Source: Chitinophaga sp. S165 (GTDB lineage Bacteria; Bacteroidota; Bacteroidia; Chitinophagales; Chitinophagaceae). From it: DNA of 64,000 nt. The notes below the pieces were generated by a model, which was given only the letters and a program-made list of their open reading frames with translations, did no database searches and had not been told where the DNA came from. Below are positions 1 through 8,001 of the stretch, in pieces. The position numbers were made by a program, and so were the translations under genes. The stretch is taken from assembly GCF_003182155.1 (NCBI RefSeq), contig NZ_QGTG01000002.1:496001-560000 (forward strand), given 5' to 3'. Numbering within the stretch: the stretch's first letter is position 1; each line of letters begins with the position of its first letter.

Positions 1-1
1 A

Positions 2-184
2 TATGAATCTTTTGAGGCATTGAACTACGACCGTTGGGACGTATGCAAACCGGCCTGCAAGAACGGTAAAAGCCTGCGTGTGCCAGTTTACCGTTTCCTC
101 CGGGATGCATTGATCCGTAAATACGGAGAGGAGTTTTACCAGGTGCTGGACAAAATCGCCACAAAACAGTATAAGGCCGATTAA
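2..184 (+). CDS. C-terminal part of an unrecognised protein (5' end outside window)
   Basis: An open frame enters from the left edge and ends at TAA 182-184, giving 60 residues that start [19 protein letters not shown] and end with a basic, helical tail ([10 protein letters not shown]). Codon use looks like that of the neighbouring genes and the frame is uninterrupted, so I take it as the tail of a real gene. I do not recognise the family from this fragment. It lies 124 bases upstream of the likely start of the LutB-like gene on the same strand and could be co-transcribed, but no shared function can be argued. Confidence 0.6.
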   Translation, partial: YESFEALNYDRWDVCKPACKNGKSLRVPVYRFLRDALIRKYGEEFYQVLDKIATKQYKAD

Positions 185-308
185 CAGTCCCTGCAGCTGC
201 TATCCTGCATTTCCCTATCTTTACCAGTACTAATTGTTGTTTAATCATTTCCGGTGTGTTGTAAACCGGTATGGGTTTTGTAATTCCGAATCAGCAATAC
301 GACAGCTT

Positions 309-1685
309 ATGCATCAGAATGCCTCCACTTTTCTTGAAAACAGTGAGAAGAAAGCGACAAACCTCAGTCATCGCCAGACGATTAATTATAATATTGGTAA
401 GTATAATACGGCTGTTAAAGCCGGCAAGCAGCAGTTTGCCGACCTGAATACTGCGCGGGAAAGAGCGAAGAATATTAAGTGGAAAGCACTGGAAAACCTG
501 GATAAACACCTGGAAGAGTTTGAAACAAATTTCACCGCCCGTGGTGGAAAGGTGATCTGGGCAGAGAACTCACAACAGGTGCTTGACGAGATCCTCGCCA
601 TCTGTGAGGCCAAACAGTGCAAGAGCATTGTAAAAAGCAAGTCTATGGCTACAGAGGAAGTACATCTGAACCAGTTCCTCGCCAAGCATAACATAAAATG
701 TGTAGAAACGGATCTCGGGGAATATATCCAGCAGCTGGACGGCGAACCGCCTTATCATATCGTTACTCCAGCAATGCACAAGAGCAAGGAAGACGTAGCA
801 CAGCTATTTGCCGAAAAATTAGGCACTCCTCCTAACCTCACTCCCCAGGAACTCACCATGGTTGCCAGGGAAAGGCTGCGGCAGAAATACCTGGATGCGG
901 AAATAGGCATTACGGGCGCTAACTTCATAATTGCTGACATAGGCGGCGTGGCAGTGACCGAGAATGAGGGCAATGCAAGGTTGAGCACTGCTTTTCCTAA
1001 AACACATATTGTGCTGGTGGGTATTGAAAAAATGCTGCCATCCATCAATGACCTCGCGCTGTTCTGGCCTTTACTGGCTACCTATGGCACCGGTCAGCAG
1101 GTAACAGTTTACAATTCCATTTTTAGCGGCCCACGGCAGGAAAATGAGATCGATGGTCCTGAAGAGATGTATGTTATACTAATGGACAATGGCCGAACCA
1201 ACATCCTGGAAGACACAGAAGCACGTGAAAGTCTTTACTGCATCCGTTGCGGATCCTGTCTGAATGCCTGCCCTGTCTATAAAAATATAGGCGGCCATAG
1301 TTATGGTACTACTTACAGCGGTCCTATTGGTTCAGTCATTACCCCGCATCTGCAGGGAATGGATTCATTCATGCATCTCAGCTACGCATCTTCCCTTTGC
1401 GGAAACTGCACGGAGGTATGCCCTGTAAGGATCAATATTCACGAATTACTGCTTCATAATCGCCATAAAGCCGTTGAAGAGAACCATACTTCCGGCGGAG
1501 AAAAAATGTCCTGGTTTGGCTGGAAACAGGCCAGTCTGAGTAGGAGGATGATGAACCTCGTAGGAGGCAACTCCAAGAACTTCTTCATGAAAAAGTTCTT
1601 TTCAGAGGCATGGGGAGATAACAGGGAACTGCCTGTTTTTGCACCAAAATCCTTTAACCAGTTGTGGAAAGAAAGAAAAAAGTAG
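309..1685 (+). CDS. lutB: LutB/LldF-type lactate utilization iron-sulfur protein
   Basis: This is a 458-residue member of the LUD-domain plus ferredoxin family. In the LutABC system it works with LutA and LutC in oxidising L-lactate to pyruvate. The N-terminal two thirds is the LUD domain (SIVKSKSMATEE, ADIGGVAVTENEGNARL). The C-terminal third has two cysteine clusters: CxxCxxCxxxC at residues 311-321 and CGNCTEVC at 364-371, expected to bind [4Fe-4S] clusters. The open frame extends back to 234, but homologues begin with a segment like MHQNASTFLENSEKKA, so I place the start at 309. There is no clear Shine-Dalgarno sequence. LutA and LutC are not in the window, so the pathway assignment rests on this gene alone. 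Confidence 0.88.
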   Translation: MHQNASTFLENSEKKATNLSHRQTINYNIGKYNTAVKAGKQQFADLNTARERAKNIKWKALENLDKHLEEFETNFTARGGKVIWAENSQQVLDEILAICEAKQCKSIVKSKSMATEEVHLNQFLAKHNIKCVETDLGEYIQQLDGEPPYHIVTPAMHKSKEDVAQLFAEKLGTPPNLTPQELTMVARERLRQKYLDAEIGITGANFIIADIGGVAVTENEGNARLSTAFPKTHIVLVGIEKMLPSINDLALFWPLLATYGTGQQVTVYNSIFSGPRQENEIDGPEEMYVILMDNGRTNILEDTEARESLYCIRCGSCLNACPVYKNIGGHSYGTTYSGPIGSVITPHLQGMDSFMHLSYASSLCGNCTEVCPVRINIHELLLHNRHKAVEENHTSGGEKMSWFGWKQASLSRRMMNLVGGNSKNFFMKKFFSEAWGDNRELPVFAPKSFNQLWKERKK

Positions 1686-1697
1686 TATCTTTTTAAT

Positions 1698-1898
1698 ATG
1701 ACACTTATCGCTATTTTGTTGCCCTGGCTTTCTTTTATGTTAAGAGGAAGAATACTTACGGGGATACTATGCCTGATTTTACAAGTTACTTTGATCGGTT
1801 GGATACCTGCGGCTATATGGGCGTGCATATCGCTACAGAATGCCCGCGAAGACAGACGGACACGGAAGCTGATCAAGGCTATGAAACAGAACGGATAA
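1698..1898 (+). CDS. YqaE/Pmp3 family small membrane protein
   Basis: A 66-residue protein of two hydrophobic helices (about residues 2-23 and 26-47) joined by a short RGRI turn, with a charged tail (NAREDRRTRKLIKAMKQ). The layout, including the LLPWLSFMLRG and LIGWIPAAIWA segments, matches the YqaE/Pmp3 (UPF0057) family of small inner-membrane proteins, often linked to salt or membrane stress elsewhere. It starts 12 bases after lutB stops and is probably co-transcribed with it. Its stop codon directly abuts the stop codon of the convergent anti-sigma gene, leaving no room for a terminator between them, so the two transcripts must overlap at their 3' ends. Confidence 0.8.
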   Translation: MTLIAILLPWLSFMLRGRILTGILCLILQVTLIGWIPAAIWACISLQNAREDRRTRKLIKAMKQNG

Positions 1899-3209
1899 TC
1901 ATTTGGGAGGGAAGTGTACGTCCACCTGTACACGTGTAGCCTTTCCATCGGAAGCGGGAGACCATTCCGGGCCTTCCTTTACTACTCTCAGTGCTTCTGC
2001 ATCACAGTCTGGCTGTAACCTTCTTGTTATCTTAAAGTCTTCCAAAGTACCGTCCGGCAATACACGGAAGGACACCTTCACTCTGCCGGTCACGTTTCCA
2101 GCTGCTGCTGAAGCAGGATAATTTACATTTTTAGAAAGGTATTCTTTATAACGCTCGTATCCTGCTACAGGAATAGGCGGCTGATATACAGATGCTACTT
2201 TTTTAGACTTGCTATAGCCACTTACTACACCCTCTGAGAGAGCTTTCTCCTGCTGATTTAAAACAATATCAAGATTATTCTCTTTCTGGCGCAGGTCCAT
2301 TTTCTTAGAATCGAAGCCGACCATTGCTACAACAAGCTTCAGATTTTTTGTAGTATCGGCTACACGGATGGCGAAATTACCGTCACTGTCAGTTATTGCA
2401 CCGGTACCAGTACCTTCAATACTGACGGTTGCTCCAGGCATCCCGTCCTTATCATTTGAGGCTTTCACCCTGCCCTGGATCAATCGGGTAGTTACCATAG
2501 GGGCGTAAGCTACCGGATTTTTTTCTTCCATTGCTTCTGCCTGCGCCACCGCTTCTACCGGTCGTGTAACGGCTACTCCAGCCATACTGCCTTTCAAACT
2601 GTCGGACAGTGGTAATAAAGGAGACGGTTGATGAACAGTATCCTCCCTCCTCATCATAGCACTCGCCATAGGTTGGTCGGCGGCAAGTGCTGCACTGATC
2701 CGGCCTTCTTTTGCAGGCAGGAAACCAGTGTCCGACGGAATTGATACCGTCAATGGTTTCTCAGGTGTCGCTTTTCCCCAGGCAACAGGCTCTTCCCTGT
2801 TATAATATTGTAGTGTATCAGTAATAGAACTATCAGAGATATTGGTAGCCTTTTGGTGCATGGCAATTTCATTGTCAGGTCCGCGTTGCAATATCCAAAT
2901 CATGCTTATACCTACCAGCAACAACACTCCTGCGGCAGCCATCCATCGGTAATTCAACCTGAAGACCATTCCACGCTTTTCTTCCCGGTCCTGTACCCGC
3001 ATTTCCAGGCGCTTATTCAGATCGGCCAGGTGAAAACGCTGATCCGGCTTACGCTCAGCATATCCATCCAGCGCTTCAGCCAGGAACGGATCGTCCAGCG
3101 CTTGTTTTTCCAGGGCATGCATCGCCTTGTTATCCAGCTCTCCGGCAAGATAACGGCGGATCAGCTCCGGATCCACGTGATGGTTCATATGACTGTGCTT
3201 ATCAGGCAT
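1899..3209 (-). CDS. Anti-sigma-like membrane protein with carboxypeptidase-regulatory-like and TonB C-terminal domains
   Basis: A 436-residue protein with four recognisable parts. Residues 1-80 form a cytoplasmic helical region typical of Bacteroidota anti-sigma factors (ELIRRYLAGELDNKAMHALEKQ). Residues 89-107 form one transmembrane helix. Residues about 244-320 are a carboxypeptidase-regulatory-like beta-sandwich (GATVSIEGTGTGAITDSDGNF). Residues about 350-436 resemble a TonB C-terminal domain (YPASAAAGNVTGRVKVSFRV). It overlaps the upstream sigma factor gene by 8 bases, so the two are translationally coupled. The expected role is to hold that sigma factor at the membrane and release it on an envelope signal. 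The TonB-like end suggests contact with outer-membrane receptors or the peptidoglycan; this is inference. Confidence 0.8.
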   Translation of the reverse strand: MPDKHSHMNHHVDPELIRRYLAGELDNKAMHALEKQALDDPFLAEALDGYAERKPDQRFHLADLNKRLEMRVQDREEKRGMVFRLNYRWMAAAGVLLLVGISMIWILQRGPDNEIAMHQKATNISDSSITDTLQYYNREEPVAWGKATPEKPLTVSIPSDTGFLPAKEGRISAALAADQPMASAMMRREDTVHQPSPLLPLSDSLKGSMAGVAVTRPVEAVAQAEAMEEKNPVAYAPMVTTRLIQGRVKASNDKDGMPGATVSIEGTGTGAITDSDGNFAIRVADTTKNLKLVVAMVGFDSKKMDLRQKENNLDIVLNQQEKALSEGVVSGYSKSKKVASVYQPPIPVAGYERYKEYLSKNVNYPASAAAGNVTGRVKVSFRVLPDGTLEDFKITRRLQPDCDAEALRVVKEGPEWSPASDGKATRVQVDVHFPPK

Positions 3210-3780
3210 CTTGTTGTTCCATACAAATTTTTAGGTTGCGCTTACCGTTCTGGATATAGCTTTTCACTTTCTTCATCTCATAGCCAGTAATATCGGCTAC
3301 TTCACGATAGCTTTTTTCCTTGAGGTAAAAGAGGTCCACACTGCGCTTTTGCTCTTCAGGCAAAGTTTCCAGGCATTTTTCCATGCCTTGCAAATGTGTT
3401 TCCATGCTTACTCCGTTCTCATGATGTCCAAAAGAGTCGTTTTCCATAATGGGTAGCCCCTCCATGGAAATTTCCCTTCCCTCCTTATTTTTCATGGAAC
3501 GCAATTTCATCAGGCAGTAGTTCCTGGTGAGCACGTGTAACCAGCTTTTAAAGTTCTGTACTTCATGCTGCTTCAACTTACTGATCAACTCCTCAAAGAT
3601 CTGCATCACGGCGTCTTTACTGGCCTCTTCATCGAAGTAACGGAGGCATACACCATACACGAGGTTCATGTAGCGCTGGTATAACGCCGCCAGATAGTCC
3701 AGCTGACCGGAGCGCTTAAACTCCAGGATCAACGTGGCATCATCTGCATCCTTCATGATATTATGGTGTAAAAAGGCCAT
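3202..3780 (-). CDS. ECF-type RNA polymerase sigma factor
   Basis: A 192-residue sigma-70 family protein. Region 2 is at about residues 25-100 (YLAALYQRYMNLVYGVCLRY, NFKSWLHVLTRNYCLMKLR) and region 4 at about 130-188 (LPEEQKRSVDLFYLKEKSYR, then EVADITGYEMKKVKSYIQNG as the helix-turn-helix). There is no region 1 or 3, as expected for ECF factors. The start could be 3780 or the internal ATG at 3756 (MKDADDATL), which fits family N-termini better. It is the first gene of a two-gene unit with the overlapping anti-sigma gene and probably controls its own operon plus envelope genes elsewhere. Confidence 0.88.
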   Translation of the reverse strand: MAFLHHNIMKDADDATLILEFKRSGQLDYLAALYQRYMNLVYGVCLRYFDEEASKDAVMQIFEELISKLKQHEVQNFKSWLHVLTRNYCLMKLRSMKNKEGREISMEGLPIMENDSFGHHENGVSMETHLQGMEKCLETLPEEQKRSVDLFYLKEKSYREVADITGYEMKKVKSYIQNGKRNLKICMEQQDA

Positions 3781-3812
3781 AGTTAGATGAACAATAGTAA
3801 AGAATTTTTAGC

Positions 3813-3843
3813 AAAAAAGCACTGGCGTTTGCCAGTGCTTTTT
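3813..3843 (-). terminator. Rho-independent terminator of purH, probably bidirectional
   Basis: A perfect 8-bp stem GCACTGGC/GCCAGTGC (3819-3826 and 3831-3838) with a GTTT loop has an A-run on its left and a T-run on its right. Read on the minus strand it follows the purH stop at 3870 and ends in a U-run. It separates purH from the sigma factor gene at 3780. Confidence 0.8.
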
Positions 3844-3869
3844 AATATGCTTTTGCAGCAGTAAAAGGC

Positions 3870-5384
3870 TTAGTGTCTGAAATGACGGGTACCTGTCATT
3901 ACCATTACCATACCGTTCTGCTTGCAGAATTCTACTGAGTCATTATCTCTTACGGAACCACCGGGCTGGATCACAGTGGTGATGCCTTCCTCGTGAGCGA
4001 TGCGTACGCAATCATCAAATGGGAAGAACGCATCAGAAGCCATAGCGGCACCTCTCAGCTCAAAGCTGAACTGATTCGCTTTCGCTATTGCATGACGTAA
4101 TGAATCAATACGGGAGGTCTGACCACAACCTTTACCGATCAGTTGTTTATCCTTCACCAAAGCAATAGCGTTGGATTTCAGATGCTTACATACGATATTG
4201 GCAAATTCGAGGTCTGCCTTCTCCGCCGCTGTTGCTGGTCTTGCGCCGGCTTCGTTCCATTCCTGGAAGTTGCCTTTGTCATTTTCCTGCAGCAGTACGC
4301 CGTTGAGAACGTTTTTATATACATAAGGTGCTTTCACCGGTTGCAGTTGCTGCAACAGGATGCGGTTCTTTTTTGCCTGCAGTACGGTCAATGCATCAGC
4401 ATCGAAGCCCGGAGCGATCAGTATTTCGAAGAATATCTCGCTGATAGATTCAGCTGTAGCTTTGTCGATCACAGCGTTTGTAACTAATACACCGCCGAAT
4501 GCGCTTTCTTTATCGCCCGCCAGTGCTGCATCCCATGCCGCTTTTAATGTTGGACGGCTTGCGATACCACATACGTTGGTATGTTTGATAACCGCGAAAG
4601 TCGTTTCGGTAAACTCCTGGATCAGCTGGCATGCAGCGTCAACGTCCACAAGGTTGTTATAGGAAAGTTCTTTACCGTGCAGTTTGTTGAAGATCTCGGA
4701 AAGGTTACCGTAGAACACGCCTTTCTGATGAGGGTTTTCTCCGTAACGCATTACCTGGCCCTGCGGAGCAGATACCTGGAAGTAAGCAGCCGGCTCATTG
4801 TTCAGGAAGTATTGTGAAATTGCCACGTCGTAGTTAGCGCATACTTCAAAGGCTTTTGCAGCAAACGCCCTGCGGTCTTCCACACTGGTAGCCCCGTTAT
4901 TGTCGGTCAGTACCTTTTCCAGGTCAGCATACTGATCTTTGGAGGCAACGATCACTACATCTTTGAAGTTCTTAGCTGCCGCCCTGATCAGGGATACACC
5001 GCCGATATCTATTTTCTCGATAATTGTCTGTTCTTCTTTGGTGCTCTTTACTGTTTCCTCAAATGGGTACAGGTCAACGATCACCAGGTCCAGTTCAGGA
5101 ATAGCATACTGTTGCAGCTGCTCAAGGTCCTGTGGATTCTCACGGCGGGCCAGAATGCCTCCGAATACCTTTGGATGTAATGTCTTTACACGTCCGCCCA
5201 GGATGGATGGATATGCGGTCAGGTCTTCCACTGCTACGCACTTCACACCCAGGTCTTCAACGAATTTCTGGGTACCGCCAGTTGAGTAAATAGTCACTCC
5301 CTGTTCACCTAACTTTTTTACAATGTTCTCCAGGTTATCTTTATAGAAAACGGAGATCAACGCTGATTTAATTTGCTTTTGCAT
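3870..5384 (-). CDS. purH: Bifunctional AICAR formyltransferase / IMP cyclohydrolase
   Basis: A 504-residue, full-length PurH, the enzyme for the last two steps of de novo purine synthesis: formylation of AICAR with 10-formyl-THF and ring closure to IMP. Residues 1-about 190 form the MGS-fold cyclohydrolase (SALISVFYKDNLENIVKKLG, STGGTQKFVEDLGV, GGRVKTLHPKVFGGIL). The rest is the transformylase domain, with MRYGENPHQKG, the KHTNVCG motif containing the catalytic Lys-His pair, and a C-terminal ASDAFFPFDD segment. It starts 12 bases after comEC ends on the same strand, so it is probably transcribed with comEC, and is followed by a strong terminator. Confidence 0.97.
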   Translation of the reverse strand: MQKQIKSALISVFYKDNLENIVKKLGEQGVTIYSTGGTQKFVEDLGVKCVAVEDLTAYPSILGGRVKTLHPKVFGGILARRENPQDLEQLQQYAIPELDLVIVDLYPFEETVKSTKEEQTIIEKIDIGGVSLIRAAAKNFKDVVIVASKDQYADLEKVLTDNNGATSVEDRRAFAAKAFEVCANYDVAISQYFLNNEPAAYFQVSAPQGQVMRYGENPHQKGVFYGNLSEIFNKLHGKELSYNNLVDVDAACQLIQEFTETTFAVIKHTNVCGIASRPTLKAAWDAALAGDKESAFGGVLVTNAVIDKATAESISEIFFEILIAPGFDADALTVLQAKKNRILLQQLQPVKAPYVYKNVLNGVLLQENDKGNFQEWNEAGARPATAAEKADLEFANIVCKHLKSNAIALVKDKQLIGKGCGQTSRIDSLRHAIAKANQFSFELRGAAMASDAFFPFDDCVRIAHEEGITTVIQPGGSVRDNDSVEFCKQNGMVMVMTGTRHFRH

Positions 5385-5396
5385 GTATGGAAATCA

Positions 5397-7517
5397 TTAG
5401 AAATTTACAACATAGGCTCCCTGATCCGGAACCGAAAAGAAGCGCAAAGTTAGCATGTAACAATCACTTTTCCACTGTTCAATATTCCGCAGCCTGCTGG
5501 AAGCGTCAAAAATATAGCACCCCACATCGAACATCTGCTCCAATTGTCTGATATCCACATGAGGATTATGTGACAGTAAAAGATAATCTGTCCGTAACTT
5601 TTTCTGCAGATCGATCCGCGGGAGCGTGCTATCTACGATAACGAGCCGCTTCCGTCCTATGGACAGCACACGTAAACCGCCCGAGGCATCATCTCCGATT
5701 CCTTTTATATGTTTCGTTTCCCTTACACCATAAAAGTCATGGGCTGGCTGTATATAACGTTTATATGAAGATTCAGATAACAGTATTTGAGCATCGCCGG
5801 TAGTAGTTGCCTGATGCCCTGATATAGCGTCTACCACGGTATGTCCGGATATGTTATAGATAACCAGTTTGTGTTGGTTGCGTTCATTTATCCGGGAAAA
5901 CATTTCTCCCATGCTCCATATAACAAGGCCTGTCAATGCCACCAAAAGACCTTTCTTCCATTGTTGCAGCCACCAGGCCAATAGGCCTGCCAGAAATATG
6001 TACCAACAAACCAGGCTGCCTATGTCCATACGAATACCGGTGATCAATGCGCCCGGCCAATGTGCTATCCAACTAATGCCGTTATTCATCCATTGGATCG
6101 TTATCTGCAATGCAAGGCCTGTACCTTCCGCCAGGAGCGGCGTTCTACCCAGTATTAATAATACTATCTCACCATAAAGCACGACGGTCGATAAGGGCAC
6201 AGCCAGCATATTTGCCGGAAGAAAGAAAACAGGGAACTGGTGAAAGTAATAGAGGCATACCGGCAATGTCAATATCTGAGCAGATAGTGTTAGCGCCACC
6301 ATGTCCCATAACTTATCCAGCCATTTGCGACTGCTTTGCCACAGATAATACATCCTCCGATAACAGATGACGATACTTAATACAGCCAGATAAGACAATT
6401 GAAACCCCGCATCCATCAATAACCGCGGTTCATAACACAACAACAAAAACGCAGATGCCGCCAGTGAGTTGTATATGTTCGTGTAGCGGTCCAGCATAAA
6501 TTTTCCGATAGTGATGAAGGTAAACATAACGGTTGCACGTAATACAGATGCAGCGCCTCCGGTCAGTAGTGTAAAGGCCCACAATAACAATATGATAAGC
6601 ACTCCTTTCATACTTTCCGAAAAACGGTGCTGCGGCCACCAGCGCAATATCCATAATAATCCGCCATAGATCAGCGCCAGGTGCATTCCTGAAATAGCGA
6701 TGATATGCACAATGCCCGTATCAGTATACTCCTGCACCATATCGCGGTCCAGGTCATACCGGTAGCCGATCAGCAAAGCAGCTGCCAGTCCGGCTTCACG
6801 GCCACCAATGTATTGTTGTAATGTATGCAGACAATAGTTCCTGCATTGTAAGATGGGCTGCATACTACCGTTTTCTTCCTTTCGATCCAGGCGCTGCCAC
6901 TCCCCTGTTCTAAGGAAAGCCTGCCGGTATATCTGCTGGGTCGCACAATAACTGCGGTAGTCGAAGCTTCCGGGATTACCACTGTATTGTACTGGCGTAG
7001 TCCTCGATGATATCAATAAACGGTCGCCATATTCTAATCCGGCAGCAGCACTGTCTTTGGTAAGATATACTAACAATTTTCCTTTTGCAGGCATTCGCGT
7101 GTTATGACGTATAATACTGCGTACCTGAACTATCGTTCTGTATGTTCCGGCCCTTTCCTGCAATGGCTCCTTAACTGTTGCTATCAACAGATCTCCCGAC
7201 TTTGACCCGCCATCAAAATAATAGCTGTCATAACGGGTATCTGACTGATATACCAACAGCCCGCCGCCGCAAATCACCAGTATTTGTACTGCTACACCAC
7301 GGAGCCAGCCATATTGGTAATGCATCCGAAGCGGCAGCTTTTTAAAAATGAGCAGTATCATTCCCGGCAAAGCCGCTGCAGTCAAAAGCATCAGTGGATT
7401 AACCGGTATATATAACTGCAGGAATATGCCGATGGATAAGGATAAAACCAGGCGCAGAAATGGTGCGCGCTTAAAAAAGGTAACAAACATGACAACTTTT
7501 ATGGTTAACGAATTCAA
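5397..7517 (-). CDS. comEC: ComEC/Rec2-type DNA uptake channel protein
   Basis: A 706-residue polytopic membrane protein. The N-terminus carries a few transmembrane helices followed by a DUF4131-like beta-rich domain (about residues 90-220). The central competence domain (about 245-520) has the family signature IIAISGMHLALIYGG and multiple helices. The C-terminal 150 residues occupy the position of the metallo-beta-lactamase-like domain, but the HxHxDH metal motif is absent; only LLLSHNPHVDIRQLE remains. In transformable bacteria ComEC transports single-stranded DNA across the inner membrane. The gene lies upstream of purH with a 12-base gap. An alternative start is the ATG at codon 10 (MFVTFFKRAP). 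Confidence 0.88.
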   Translation of the reverse strand: MNSLTIKVVMFVTFFKRAPFLRLVLSLSIGIFLQLYIPVNPLMLLTAAALPGMILLIFKKLPLRMHYQYGWLRGVAVQILVICGGGLLVYQSDTRYDSYYFDGGSKSGDLLIATVKEPLQERAGTYRTIVQVRSIIRHNTRMPAKGKLLVYLTKDSAAAGLEYGDRLLISSRTTPVQYSGNPGSFDYRSYCATQQIYRQAFLRTGEWQRLDRKEENGSMQPILQCRNYCLHTLQQYIGGREAGLAAALLIGYRYDLDRDMVQEYTDTGIVHIIAISGMHLALIYGGLLWILRWWPQHRFSESMKGVLIILLLWAFTLLTGGAASVLRATVMFTFITIGKFMLDRYTNIYNSLAASAFLLLCYEPRLLMDAGFQLSYLAVLSIVICYRRMYYLWQSSRKWLDKLWDMVALTLSAQILTLPVCLYYFHQFPVFFLPANMLAVPLSTVVLYGEIVLLILGRTPLLAEGTGLALQITIQWMNNGISWIAHWPGALITGIRMDIGSLVCWYIFLAGLLAWWLQQWKKGLLVALTGLVIWSMGEMFSRINERNQHKLVIYNISGHTVVDAISGHQATTTGDAQILLSESSYKRYIQPAHDFYGVRETKHIKGIGDDASGGLRVLSIGRKRLVIVDSTLPRIDLQKKLRTDYLLLSHNPHVDIRQLEQMFDVGCYIFDASSRLRNIEQWKSDCYMLTLRFFSVPDQGAYVVNF

Positions 7518-8001
7518 GTAGTGAAAGTAAGTCTTTCACACATAAAATATCTTTTTAAGGTATGATAAATATCCACCCTCTTGATAAGTTTATCGGACGA
7601 AAAATATTTTTACAATAGGATGCTTTTTACATATTCATAAAATAAACAATTACTAATACTATGTTTTTCAATATTAAAACAAATTAAACATTCCCACATC
7701 TGTTATTGATTAGTTAACATCTTTTTAATATTTAATATTTATAGTAAACTGCATTACCGGTCACGCTATTTATTCACATAAATAGTCGTGTCTTTAATGG
7801 TTATTTTGAGGGAAAAGAAAGAGCCTGATCTTCATCAGGCTCTGATTATTTTAAGACGTGACCAATACTACTTCAAGTCAATTGCGATAAATCCTCATTA
7901 CCATTCCGCACCCAATCCTGACCACTATTACTTTCTCTGCTTCATTACACAGGAAAATATATAAATTAGTAAATACTCTTCAACTGCTTAACACCAACAA
8001 A
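7518..8001. other. Divergent intergenic region, AT-rich, with one candidate small RNA
   Basis: A 484-bp gap between the divergent comEC and tricorn-protease genes. The first about 240 bases are very AT-rich and hold no convincing ORF. From 7783 on there is a conserved block and a terminator-like hairpin, listed separately. I see no promoter here with both consensus boxes. Confidence 0.6.
7783..7850 (+). ncRNA. Candidate small RNA, copy A (conserved 18-nt block plus terminator hairpin)
   Basis: The block TAGTCGTGTCTTTAATGG (7783-7800) is followed by AGAAAGAG and a perfect 10-bp hairpin AGAGCCTGAT/ATCAGGCTCT (7820-7829 and 7834-7843) with a short loop. A very similar arrangement occurs at 63611-63680 before radA, with 15 of 18 bases of the block identical. 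No gene on the plus strand ends upstream, so the hairpin is an orphan terminator, which suggests a short independent transcript. The T-run after the hairpin is weak here. Confidence 0.45.

Noticed and set aside
7797-7964. 55-codon ORF reading through the copy A hairpin
   Set aside because: In the homologous copy B at 63626 the same ATG is followed at once by a stop, so coding is not conserved.
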